A stretch of 14,298 nucleotides of DNA from IDS-8 sp964491485 (GTDB taxonomy: Bacteria; Pseudomonadota; Gammaproteobacteria; Steroidobacterales; Woeseiaceae), in assembly GCA_964491485.1 (NCBI GenBank), contig CAZBGV010000088.1:1-14298 (forward strand), given 5' to 3'. Below the pieces are notes generated by a model. That model was not told the origin of the DNA and did not search any database. It saw only the letters and a list, made by a program, of their open reading frames with translations. A program made the position numbers and the translations under genes. This document shows, in pieces, positions 1 through 7,663 of this stretch. Position 1 is the first letter of the stretch, and each line of letters opens with the position of its first letter.

Positions 1-396
1 ATGCCGGACGGCTACGACACGGAAGTCGGCGAACGCGGTCTCAAGCTTTCGGGCGGCGAGAAGCAGCGCGTCGCCATCGCGCGCGCGCTGCTCAAGAACC
101 CGGCCATCCTGATCTTCGACGAGGCGACCTCGGCGCTCGACTCACAATCCGAAAAATCCATCCAGGCGGAGCTCGATCGCATCCAGGTCGGGCGCACCAC
201 GCTCATGATCGCGCATCGGCTGTCGACCGTGATGGCGGCCGACCAGATCCTGGTGATGGACGCCGGGCGCATCGTCGAGCGCGGCCGCCACGAAGAGCTG
301 CTCGCCGCGAACGGCTACTACGCGCACATGTGGCGCCTGCAGCAGGAGCAGAGGCAGGTCGAAGCCTCCCCTCCCGCCGTCCACGCGGTTCCGTAG
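1..396 (+). CDS. ABC exporter of Atm1/ABCB7 type, C-terminal part (5' truncated by window)
   Basis: This is the end of the nucleotide-binding domain of an ABC exporter; the membrane domain, Walker A and Q-loop lie left of the window. Visible in order are the ABC signature LSGGEKQR (about residues 16-23 of the visible part), the Walker B and following D-loop ILIFDEATSALD (36-47), and the H-loop AHRLST with His72. The stretch GYDTEVGERGLKLSGGEKQR resembles the mitochondrial Atm1/ABCB7 and bacterial heavy-metal exporter group, which move glutathione- or sulfur-linked compounds out of the compartment that binds ATP. Subfamily assignment rests on this short region only. The tail after WRLQQEQRQVE looks unconserved, and the TAG stop at 394-396 lies inside a REP palindrome. 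The gene converges on the minus-strand gene ending at 500. The ATG at position 1 is an internal methionine, not the real start. Confidence 0.9.
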   Translation: MPDGYDTEVGERGLKLSGGEKQRVAIARALLKNPAILIFDEATSALDSQSEKSIQAELDRIQVGRTTLMIAHRLSTVMAADQILVMDAGRIVERGRHEELLAANGYYAHMWRLQQEQRQVEASPPAVHAVP

Positions 397-484
397 GAGC
401 GCGCCGCGCGCGCGACCGCGACCGCGACCGGAGCACGGCCCGCGCGTTTCGTGCCGGCTGGTCGCGCGCGATGCGCGCTCCTGC
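393..484. repeat. REPIN: two inverted GTAGGAGC-type REP sequences
   Basis: Copy A (393-424, plus orientation) begins GTAGGAGC and continues as a GCGCGC-rich palindrome ending in GCGACCG. Copy B (460-484) is the same motif inverted, running GGTCGCGCGCG ATGCGCGCTCC and then TGC. The pair fills the gap between two convergent genes. REP doublets in this arrangement fold into a long hairpin and are known from gammaproteobacteria, where RAYT transposases spread them and where they can attenuate or stabilise transcripts. Copy A supplies the ABC gene's stop codon. The stem (GCGCGC) differs from the CCCGC stem of the other copies in the window. Confidence 0.7.
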
Positions 485-499
485 CGGGCAGGCTCGCGG

Positions 500-1057
500 C
501 TATTCCATCGGCGCGAAATTCTCGCACGTCACCTGCGGGTTCCAGTCCACGAACATGCCGTGCGGGTTTTCGCGGAAAGCCCAGACGTGCAGCTCGTAGA
601 AAGGCGGCAGGCCGTAGCGGTTCGGCGCGTCGATGAAGTTGAACAGCTGCCCATCGAGGACGGGAGGCGCCTCGTTCGCGGCGTTCCAGGCCTCGGCGAT
701 CACGATGAACTCCACGGCAACGAGGCGCAGGCTGCCGCTGCGCCTCGGCTCGTACACCAGCAGCTCGGGCTGCGACGCATCCAGCACACCGTCCGCGACG
801 AGCGCCTCGTTCGCGAAATGCAACCCCATGGCGCCTTCCTCCGGCGCGCTCACGCAGCCGAGAATCGGTGCGTAGCCGTCATCCATGGCGGCGTCCGTAC
901 TCTTGTAGCGGCGCGCCGCATCGCGCACGGCGGCGACGAGACCGACGGCGCCCTCCCCCGTGGCATGCATGACCCCCTGCGCCGGCGCGTCGGGAGGGCT
1001 CGAGAGCAGGAAGGGCAGCGAAGCGACAAGGAGCAGGGAACGAGAATTGATCTTCAT
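500..1057 (-). CDS. Small secreted protein of unknown function, 185 aa
   Basis: I cannot name a function. The start at 1057 is chosen because GAGGAG sits about 7 bases upstream and the protein then opens with a classic Sec signal peptide: MKINSR, a hydrophobic stretch LLLVASLPFLL, and an A-P-A cleavage site after residue 26. A longer frame reaching 1153 is rejected because it puts an Arg-rich tail before this signal. The mature part has one Cys near each end (C68 in ILGCVS, C178 in VTCENF), which could form a disulfide in the periplasm. Motifs include GAMGLHFANE (75-84), ELLVYEP (98-104), FYELHVWAFRENPHGMF (153-169) and DWNPQVTC (171-178). The composition recalls an uncharacterised secreted family with GAMGxH and ELHVW motifs. 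It lies downstream of the beta-CASP gene with a 214-base gap, so it is probably transcribed separately. Confidence 0.8.
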   Translation of the reverse strand: MKINSRSLLLVASLPFLLSSPPDAPAQGVMHATGEGAVGLVAAVRDAARRYKSTDAAMDDGYAPILGCVSAPEEGAMGLHFANEALVADGVLDASQPELLVYEPRRSGSLRLVAVEFIVIAEAWNAANEAPPVLDGQLFNFIDAPNRYGLPPFYELHVWAFRENPHGMFVDWNPQVTCENFAPME

Positions 1058-1271
1058 GGCGTGACTCCTCAAGGGAACGGACAGGGGGGACCGGGCACGG
1101 ACTGCATGGGAACGAAGAAGGCAGGATTGTCGCGTCCGCGCGCGGCGGCGCACGGCCGCTCCGGATGGATCGGCCGGTGACCGTGGCTTCGGCCTGCTTG
1201 CGGCCGGCCGGGGATCTACGTCACGAGTGTAGTCAGCGGCCGCGCCCCGCGCGACCCGCGCGCGGAATCAG

Positions 1272-2669
1272 TCAGATCCGGATGACGCTGCCCATGCGCG
1301 GCCGGTGAACCCGGGCTCGATAGCGCGCGCGGAGCTCGTCGGCCAGCGCCGCCCGGGCATGCTCCTCGCCGTGCACCAGGTGCACGGGCGGCCGGCCGTT
1401 GAAGTGACCGTACCATTCGAGGAGGCCGGACTGCCCGGCGTGCGCCGACAGCCCGCCGACGGTGTGGATGCGTGCCTGCACGCGGATCGCCTCCTGCCAC
1501 AGGCGGACATGAGGCGCACCGTCGACGAGCCGGCGGCCCAGCGTGCCCTCTGCCTGGTAGCCGACCAGCACGACGTGACACTCGGGCCGCCACAGGTTGT
1601 GCTTGAGGTGATGCAGGATGCGCCCGCCGTTGCACATGCCGCTGCCGGCGATCACGATCGCGCCCGAGTGGATCGCGTTGATGCGCATCGATTCCTCGGC
1701 TGTTTGCGTGGCCTCGATATTCGGCAGGATCGGCCGATGGCCGGCGGGATCGAAGAAGCTCGCCGAATACAGGTGCCGGTACCGCGCGTAAATGGCCGTC
1801 GCTTCGATGGCCATCGGGCTGTCGAGAAAGATGCGCCAGCGGCCGAGCTGCCACTCGTCGAAGTGCTGCGCCATCAGGTACAGCAGATCCTGGCTGCGCC
1901 CGACCGCGAACGCGGGAATCAGCACGTTGCCGCCGCGATCTTTGGCCTCGAGGAAAATCGTCTTCAGCTCCTCGAGCGTCTGCGCGAACGGCCGGTGGTC
2001 GCGATCGCCGTAGGTGCTCTCCATCAGCACCACGTCGGCCTCGTCGATGCGGGTCGGCTCGTCCATGACCGGCGCGTCGCGGGAACCGAGATCGCCGCTG
2101 AAGACCAGCTTGCGGGTCTCGCCGCCCGTGCCGATCCAGAGCTCGACGATGGCGGAACCGAGGATGTGCCCGGCATCGGTCAGCCTGAGCTCGACGCCCG
2201 GCAGGATCTCCCGCCGCTCGTCGTAGGGCACGCTCTCGAACAGTTGCATCACGGCTCGCGCCTGCTCGAGCGTGTACAGCGGCTGGACCGGCGGCAGCCC
2301 CTTGCGCTCGCGCTTGCGGTTCTCGTATTCAGCGTCCCTCTCGTGCAGGAACGCGGAGTCGAGCAGCATGACGTCGCACAGTGCGCGCGTGGCGTCGTGC
2401 GTGTAGACCGGGCCGCGATACCCCTGCGCGTACAGCAGCGGCAGCCGGCCCGAATGGTCGATGTGCGCGTGGCTGAGCACGACCGCGTCGATACCGTCGA
2501 GCGGCAGGGGCTCGCGGTTTTTCGCCTCTTCCGTGCGCGTCCCCTGGACCTGCCCGCATTCGAGCAGCAGGCGCGCCCGCGGCGTCTCCAGCAGGTAGCA
2601 CGACCCGGTCACACCGCCGGCGGCGCCGAGGAACGTGAGCGTCGCCCGATTCTTACCGGAAGCCTGCAT
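1272..2669 (-). CDS. Beta-CASP metallo-beta-lactamase-fold RNase (CPSF73/YSH1-like)
   Basis: This predicted cytoplasmic zinc-dependent ribonuclease has 465 residues and all the metal motifs: SHAHIDHSG (H67, H69, D71, H72), DAGHILGSA (H168), FSGDLG (D193) and a final HGEE (H433). The beta-CASP cap is marked by MESTYGD (E217, motif A), GSGMCNGGRILHHL (H353/H354, motif B) and GGLSAH (H410, motif C). Family members cut RNA in mRNA 3'-end processing in eukaryotes and archaea; bacterial members of this short form, without KH domains, are annotated as MBL-fold exonucleases or RNA-processing enzymes, and their substrates are mostly unknown. The start ATG at 2669 gives a typical N-terminus (LTFLGAAGGVTGSC) but has no clear Shine-Dalgarno sequence. 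The gap upstream (2670-2788) contains a REP palindrome, so operon linkage to the acylase gene is doubtful. Confidence 0.93.
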   Translation of the reverse strand: MQASGKNRATLTFLGAAGGVTGSCYLLETPRARLLLECGQVQGTRTEEAKNREPLPLDGIDAVVLSHAHIDHSGRLPLLYAQGYRGPVYTHDATRALCDVMLLDSAFLHERDAEYENRKRERKGLPPVQPLYTLEQARAVMQLFESVPYDERREILPGVELRLTDAGHILGSAIVELWIGTGGETRKLVFSGDLGSRDAPVMDEPTRIDEADVVLMESTYGDRDHRPFAQTLEELKTIFLEAKDRGGNVLIPAFAVGRSQDLLYLMAQHFDEWQLGRWRIFLDSPMAIEATAIYARYRHLYSASFFDPAGHRPILPNIEATQTAEESMRINAIHSGAIVIAGSGMCNGGRILHHLKHNLWRPECHVVLVGYQAEGTLGRRLVDGAPHVRLWQEAIRVQARIHTVGGLSAHAGQSGLLEWYGHFNGRPPVHLVHGEEHARAALADELRARYRARVHRPRMGSVIRI

Positions 2670-2761
2670 GCGGATTGCCGAAGCGCGGGTCGCCGCGGAA
2701 CGACGAATGTACCAGAATCGCCGGAGAGGCCGGCCCCGTCAGCATCGTTCGCGCGGTTGCC

Positions 2762-2792
2762 GCGTTCGGTCGCCCGCGTGGCGGGCTCCTAC
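2762..2792 (-). repeat. REP palindrome, CCCGC stem class, overlapping the acylase stop codon
   Basis: Read on the minus strand it starts GTAGGAGCCCGCC, has a short loop, closes with GCGGGCGACCG and ends AACGC, 31 bases in all. It differs at one base from the copy at 9771-9801, which lies in the same orientation. The TAG of GTAGGAGC at 2789-2791 is the stop codon of the acylase gene. I see no inverted partner nearby, so this is a single REP rather than a REPIN. Confidence 0.75.
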
Positions 2793-5215
2793 GGGGGCGG
2801 GGGAAGCTCGACGGCCAGGCGCAGGGGGTTGCCGACGGTGGCGGCTTCGACGTCCTCGCGATGGAACGGGAGCGGCAGCCATTCCTGCCGGGTGTAGAGG
2901 GCGAGCTGGTCGAAGGCGAACGGCGAGGCAGGGTTCGTCGACTGGCCGTAGGTCAGGATCGCCTCGGCCACCGGACCGCGATCGTCGAAGGTCACGGTCT
3001 GGATGTAGCTGCTGCCGAAGTTGATCTCGTAGCCGCCGGGCGGCAGCGTGTCCGTGCCGAGCGCTTCGACCTTGTTCAGCACGCCTTCGAATTCCATGCC
3101 GCCGTGCAGGCCGACGACGCGGTCGGGCAAGGTCTTGTGCTGCACCTCCGAGAGCGGCGCGTCCAGCGCGAAACCGGCCTTCTGGACGGTCGCGACCGCC
3201 GCTTCGAGCGCGGCGACCAGCGCAGCGCGCACCGCCGGGTCGTCGGTGTGCAGCCCGCGCGGGGTCGTGACCGGGTGCGCAGGATCGAAGGGGACCCGCC
3301 ACACGCCGTCGATACGGCGCGCCGCCCGCCACCATTCGCGGAACAGGTGCTCGCCGCGCGAATCGAGCCCGGCGCGGCGGTCCCAGTTCCCGAGCACACG
3401 GCACGCGGCCTCGACCGCCTCGCTCTCCGTGCTCGCGCAGAGTGCCGGCAGATCGTCGAGCACGAGCTCGGCCGCTTCGTTGCGGTTCGCGAACAGCATG
3501 TGCTGCAGCTCGTCGATGCCGATCTTGCCGTGGCTCGCAATACCGTCGCTCGCCCCGAGGCGGTCGCGGATCACCGTGATGCCCGAGCGCGTGCGCAGGC
3601 TTTGCGGATAATCCGTGCCGCCGATCAGCGGCGAAAAGGCGGGCCAGTCGATGTCGGGGTTGCTGAGCCAGAAGCTTTCGTTGCTGTTCTGCACCCAGTC
3701 GCGGCGCACGGCCACCGGCATACGCTTCATCGGCAGCCAGCCCGGCACCGGCGATTCCGGATCGTGCGCCCACTCGCACTGGGAACGCGAGCCGTCGAGC
3801 ACCGTGATGTCCGCGGCCGCGAACAAGGCCGCGGCGGGCGGCGACGGCCGGCAGCTTTCGAGCTTCGCGGCATCGACGTCCGGCACGACGCTCACGTCGG
3901 CGTAGAGCACGGAGCCGTTGCGATCGGCCGCGACGGTATTCACCCACGGAATGCCGCCACGCTCCAGCACCGGCAGCATGGCCTGCACGCTGTCGGCGCG
4001 ATTGAAGCCGATCCAGATCTCCATCGCGCGCATGTCGCCCGCAACCGCGTCCTTGAGCGCGTACGCGTGCGTGCCGCTCCACGCAAGCCCGACGTCCGGC
4101 AGCTCGACGACCGGTCCGAAGCGGGTGCTCCACACGGTTGCGGACTGCTGCGCGATGCCGCCCTTCCCGTCTGCCGCGGGATACGCAATCACGGCCTTCT
4201 CCATCGGCACGCGCTCGCCGTCGACGATGTATACGGTGGGGTCGTCCGGCGCAAGGGCGAGCTCGTACAGCGTGAAGCGCTGGCCGGTCGAGACCGTGTG
4301 CGACCAGGCGATGTCGTGGTTGAAGCCGATCTGCACCACCGCGGAGTGCCCGATCGAGGCTCCCATGACGTCGAGCTTGCCGGGAATCGTGAGGTGCATC
4401 TGCCAGAAGCGGTTCACCCCCGCCCACGGAAAATGCGGGTTGCCGAGCAGCAGGCCGCTGCCGTTGTCGGTCACCTCCGCGCCGAACGCCCACGCGTTGG
4501 AGCCGAGCCCGCTGCTCGCGATCGCCAGGCTCACGAGCGCATCCTCCGCCGGGACCGGCGGCACCGCAGCTGCCGGCTCGCCCGCCGCCGGCGGTGCGGC
4601 CCCGACCAGCGCGTCGGCGAAGTACGCCGAGCTCGCCAGCACCATCGTGAGCTCCTGGAGGCGCCGGTAATCGGCAAGCGTCATCGGGCGCACCCAGGGC
4701 TGGCCGGCGCAGGGCGCGGGCAGGTCGGCGCGGTGATCGGCGAGGAACCGGTTGTAGCCGGCGACGTAGCCGCGCGCGAGCGCGTGCGTCTCGTCGCTCA
4801 GATCCGCGACCGCTTGCTCGAGGGCGGCATCGTCCATGTGCGCGCGGATGAACACGTCAATGACCGCGTTCGGGAAGGCCCTGAGCCCGAGCAGGCCGCG
4901 GCCTTGCGGACCGAACCATTGCGAGCGCTCGCCGCGGGCCGTGACCAGGTGATCGGCCGTCTGGCACACGTTGTCTTCTGCGTGCGCATACGCGACGCCG
5001 TACGCCAGCGACGCGTAGTCGGGCGCGGTGATGTGCGCAATGCCGTGGGCGGTGCGCCGGATCTCGACCACCGGCGCGGCGTCGGCCGCGGCGCCGCCGG
5101 ATGCCGCGACTTCCGGTGCTTCCGACCCGGCGCGGCACGCGGAGAGCGCCACGCCGGCCGCTGCCAGCGCGAACGCGGCGAGGGTGCGGTGCCGCACGCC
5201 GCCCCGCGCGATCAC
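2789..5215 (-). CDS. PvdQ-like N-acyl / acyl-homoserine-lactone acylase, predicted lipoprotein
   Basis: This is an 808-residue Ntn-hydrolase of the penicillin acylase family (S45). The precursor should cleave itself before Ser239 in LGSNAWAF, leaving Ser as the N-terminal nucleophile of the beta chain. Counting from it, His261 (NPHFPW) is beta23 and Val308 (SHTV) is beta70, the same positions as the catalytic residues of PvdQ; Asn512 in QNSNES fits its oxyanion Asn. Further PvdQ-like blocks are FWQMHLTIPGKLDVMGAS, IPWVNTVAAD and GSSYIQTVTF. PvdQ relatives remove fatty acyl chains from homoserine lactones, lipopeptides or the pyoverdine precursor. The N-terminus has a lipobox LSAC with Cys27 followed by Arg, so it is probably attached to the outer membrane facing the periplasm. 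The GTG start overlaps the receptor's TGA (GTGA) with no good ribosome site, implying coupled translation. The TAG stop lies in a REP. Exact substrate unknown. Confidence 0.93.
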   Translation of the reverse strand: MIARGGVRHRTLAAFALAAAGVALSACRAGSEAPEVAASGGAAADAAPVVEIRRTAHGIAHITAPDYASLAYGVAYAHAEDNVCQTADHLVTARGERSQWFGPQGRGLLGLRAFPNAVIDVFIRAHMDDAALEQAVADLSDETHALARGYVAGYNRFLADHRADLPAPCAGQPWVRPMTLADYRRLQELTMVLASSAYFADALVGAAPPAAGEPAAAVPPVPAEDALVSLAIASSGLGSNAWAFGAEVTDNGSGLLLGNPHFPWAGVNRFWQMHLTIPGKLDVMGASIGHSAVVQIGFNHDIAWSHTVSTGQRFTLYELALAPDDPTVYIVDGERVPMEKAVIAYPAADGKGGIAQQSATVWSTRFGPVVELPDVGLAWSGTHAYALKDAVAGDMRAMEIWIGFNRADSVQAMLPVLERGGIPWVNTVAADRNGSVLYADVSVVPDVDAAKLESCRPSPPAAALFAAADITVLDGSRSQCEWAHDPESPVPGWLPMKRMPVAVRRDWVQNSNESFWLSNPDIDWPAFSPLIGGTDYPQSLRTRSGITVIRDRLGASDGIASHGKIGIDELQHMLFANRNEAAELVLDDLPALCASTESEAVEAACRVLGNWDRRAGLDSRGEHLFREWWRAARRIDGVWRVPFDPAHPVTTPRGLHTDDPAVRAALVAALEAAVATVQKAGFALDAPLSEVQHKTLPDRVVGLHGGMEFEGVLNKVEALGTDTLPPGGYEINFGSSYIQTVTFDDRGPVAEAILTYGQSTNPASPFAFDQLALYTRQEWLPLPFHREDVEAATVGNPLRLAVELPPPP

Positions 5216-7584
5216 CGGAAGTTCCAGACTACCTCGATGCCGTAGGTACGCGGCATGCCCGGCAGCTTGGCCACGGTACCGAAGAAGTCACGCAGCTCGT
5301 CCTGCGGATCGGTGTCGTCGGTGAGGTTGCGGCCCCAGAGGTAGACCTCCCACACCTCGCTGTCCGACATCAGGCCGACGCGTGCGTTGACCTCAGTGCG
5401 GTCCGGCAGCTGGCCGTACGGGATCGTGCCGGGAAATGCGCTGTTGTACGGGATCTCCGTGTCGTTGTTGGCGCCCGAGAAGTACTCGGCCTGGTAGGTG
5501 GCGTCGGCGCGCATCAGCAGCGTCGACTCGAGCGCCGGCACGCCGTGCTGCCAGATCGCGGCGAACGACGCGGTGGTGTCGGGCGCGTTCGGCAGGTCGT
5601 TGCCGGAAGCGTCGGCGCCCTCCGTGCCGCCGCCCGGGAAGCTGTCGAACTCCGCTTTGAGCAGGCCGAGCGAGCCCTGCAGCGTGAGCTCGTCGCTCAC
5701 GAGCCAGCTCGCCTCGGCCTCGACGCCGCTCGTGTCCACCTTGGCCGCGTTGTTGATGCGAATCGAGGTGCGGCCGCCGCCGAGGTCGACGAACTGGTTC
5801 ACCTGGTAGTCGTCGTAGGTCGCGATGAACGCGGCGACGTTCAGGAGCAGGCGCCCGTCGAGGTAGTCTCCCTTCAGTCCCACCTCGAAGCTGTCCACCG
5901 TTTCCTTGTCGAAGTCGAGGCCCTGGTGCGCGGCCAGCTCGTCGGCGTTGATGTAGTCGAGGTTGAAGCCGCCGCTCTTGTAGCCCGCGGCGTAGCGCGC
6001 ATAGACGTTGGTCTCGTCGGTGAGCTCGTAGGTCAGGCTCACGGCCGGCGCAAAGAAGTTGTCCGTGCGATCGTTAATGAGCGGCGACGGGTTCGCGGGA
6101 TCCGGGCCGGTCGAGCCAATGAAGAAAATGCCCGAGTTGCGGCCGTCGAGCAGCCAGTTGACGTCCTTGTCCTCGGTCGAATAGCGCGCGCCGAAGCCGA
6201 GCTTCCAGCGCTCGGCGAGCTCCCAGGTGGCGTTGAAGTAGGCCGCGTAGCTGCGGGTCTTCACGTCGCCGCGATTGAACACCTTGGAGCCCGGCGGGCC
6301 GAAGCCGAGGAGCTGGGCCACGACGTCGTTCGGCAGGGCCGGCGGCGGCGGCAGTGGCGGCGACACCTGCCCGGACGCGTACAGCGGGCCGACGAAGGCG
6401 TCGATGAAGCTCTGGCCCAGGACCACGTCGCGGTTGGTGTGTGCGTCCTGGCTGTAATAGAAGAGTCCGGCAACCCAGTCGAAAGCGCCCTCTTCCGGCG
6501 AGATGAGCTGGAATTCCTGCGACAGCACGTCGTAATCGTCCGCGTACTCGATGGAGACGATGTCGACCGGCGAATAATCCGTGGCGTTGCTGTACACGGC
6601 ATCGGTCGTGCGATACCCGGTGATGCTCTTCACGGTGAAGCCGTTGGCGAGATCGTAGGCGAGGTCGAGCGCGCCGCCGTAGATGTCGCGCTTGTCGGAG
6701 GGATCGAAACTGAATGCAACCTCGCCGAACTCCGGCGCAAACTGCACCGGCTGCATCGCGAGCATGTCGGTGATCGGGTCGCCGACGAGAATCAGGCCCT
6801 CGCTCTCCAGCCCGTCGAACGACGCGTTGATCTCCAGGCGATCGCTCGCCTCGATCCGGAGCTGCGCGCGGTAAGCGAGTACGTCGCGCTCCATCAGGTC
6901 GTTGCCCGTGACGATGTTTTTCACGTAGCCGTCGCGATCCGTCTTCGACACGGCGAACGCGCCGCTCACGGTGTCGCTGAAGGGCAGGTTGACGAGCCCC
7001 TTGATCTCGCTGTAGCCGAGGTTGCCGAAATCCCCGGTCACTCGCCCGTGCAGGTCGTCGTCCGGTTTCTTCGTGACCAGGTTGATGGCGCCCGCGACCG
7101 TGTTCTTGCCGAACAGCGTGCCCTGCGGCCCGCGCAGCACCTCGATGCGCTCGAGGTTCAGGAGCTCCTGGTTGATCGCGGGCGACATGCCGACGTAGAC
7201 GCCATCGACGTACACGCCGACGCGCGAGTCGAAGCCGATGTTGCGGCTCTGGGCGCCGACGCCGCGGATCGTCACCGTCGAGCGGAAGTCGTTGCCCTGC
7301 GAGATCTGCAGGTTCGGGATGTAGCTCGCCATCTCCTTCAGCTCTCGCACCCCGGTCTGCTCGATGGCCGAGTCGTTGAACACGGAGATGGAGACCGGCA
7401 CGTCCTGCAGCCGCTCGGTGCGCTTCTGCGCCGTGACGATGATCTCCTCGAGACCGGCGTCCTGCGCGATGCCCGCGAGCGGCAGCGCGAGGAGCGGCGC
7501 GGCCGCCGCGAGACTGCCCCAGACGCGGCGCCGCGCCGCTCCCCTTGCCGACATCCCCCGCCGCGCGATCCCCGTCCCGCTCAT
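5212..7584 (-). CDS. TonB-dependent outer-membrane receptor
   Basis: The 790-residue protein has a signal peptide (Arg-rich start, then SLAAAAPLLALPLAGIA, cleavage near residue 40) followed by the TonB-box region EEIIVTAQKR (46-55). The plug domain follows with DVPVSISVF, VTIRGVG (104-110), VYVDGVYVG (124-132) and the typical ERIEVLRGPQGTLFGKNT (145-162). The rest is a 22-stranded-barrel type sequence, with DETNVYARYAAGYKSGGFN near the C-terminal third. The receptor type resembles those abundant in sphingomonads and Caulobacter, which import siderophores, sugars or other compounds using TonB energy; ligand unpredictable from sequence. Start at 7584 is chosen for the GGGAG at 7592-7596, 7 bases upstream; ATG at 7554 or 7608 are in-frame alternatives. 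The chain ends VVWNFR, so the usual terminal Phe is followed by one extra Arg, caused by the overlap with the acylase start. It is first gene of the two-gene operon. Confidence 0.93.
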   Translation of the reverse strand: MSGTGIARRGMSARGAARRRVWGSLAAAAPLLALPLAGIAQDAGLEEIIVTAQKRTERLQDVPVSISVFNDSAIEQTGVRELKEMASYIPNLQISQGNDFRSTVTIRGVGAQSRNIGFDSRVGVYVDGVYVGMSPAINQELLNLERIEVLRGPQGTLFGKNTVAGAINLVTKKPDDDLHGRVTGDFGNLGYSEIKGLVNLPFSDTVSGAFAVSKTDRDGYVKNIVTGNDLMERDVLAYRAQLRIEASDRLEINASFDGLESEGLILVGDPITDMLAMQPVQFAPEFGEVAFSFDPSDKRDIYGGALDLAYDLANGFTVKSITGYRTTDAVYSNATDYSPVDIVSIEYADDYDVLSQEFQLISPEEGAFDWVAGLFYYSQDAHTNRDVVLGQSFIDAFVGPLYASGQVSPPLPPPPALPNDVVAQLLGFGPPGSKVFNRGDVKTRSYAAYFNATWELAERWKLGFGARYSTEDKDVNWLLDGRNSGIFFIGSTGPDPANPSPLINDRTDNFFAPAVSLTYELTDETNVYARYAAGYKSGGFNLDYINADELAAHQGLDFDKETVDSFEVGLKGDYLDGRLLLNVAAFIATYDDYQVNQFVDLGGGRTSIRINNAAKVDTSGVEAEASWLVSDELTLQGSLGLLKAEFDSFPGGGTEGADASGNDLPNAPDTTASFAAIWQHGVPALESTLLMRADATYQAEYFSGANNDTEIPYNSAFPGTIPYGQLPDRTEVNARVGLMSDSEVWEVYLWGRNLTDDTDPQDELRDFFGTVAKLPGMPRTYGIEVVWNFR

Positions 7585-7620
7585 TGCTCCGCTCCCACAG
7601 CCCCGCATAAAATTGGCAAA

Positions 7621-7650
7621 ATGGTATGACCAGTCGTTCGGGAGTGTCAA
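7621..7650 (-). promoter_or_regulatory. Predicted sigma70 promoter of the receptor-acylase operon
   Basis: On the minus strand there is a perfect -35 hexamer TTGACA (7645-7650), an 18-base spacer and a -10 TACCAT (7621-7626, 4 of 6 matches). Transcription would start near 7613-7615, about 30 bases before the receptor ATG. The -10 is inside the TGGT/ACCA operator, which fits repression. Confidence 0.55.
7622..7632. promoter_or_regulatory. Candidate FadR/GntR-family operator TGGTATGACCA
   Basis: TGGT-ATG-ACCA is a perfect 4-base dyad with a 3-base centre. It matches the TGGTnnnACCA type of site bound by FCD-domain GntR regulators such as PdhR and LldR. It lies between the receptor start (7584, minus) and the regulator start (7664, plus), and overlaps the receptor -10. 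The regulator encoded beside it is of the right family, so repression of the receptor operon and autoregulation are the simplest reading. Binding itself is inferred. Confidence 0.6.
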
Positions 7651-7663
7651 TCGGGGGACTGCC

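Noticed and set aside
2675..5245. Long open frame on the plus strand opposite the acylase gene
   Set aside because: It is rich in Arg, Ala, Val and Gly with no domain. The minus strand carries all catalytic motifs of the acylase. High GC keeps the opposite frame free of stops.
5101..7629. Long open frame on the plus strand opposite the receptor gene
   Set aside because: Same reason: biased composition, no motif, and a complete TonB-dependent receptor on the other strand.
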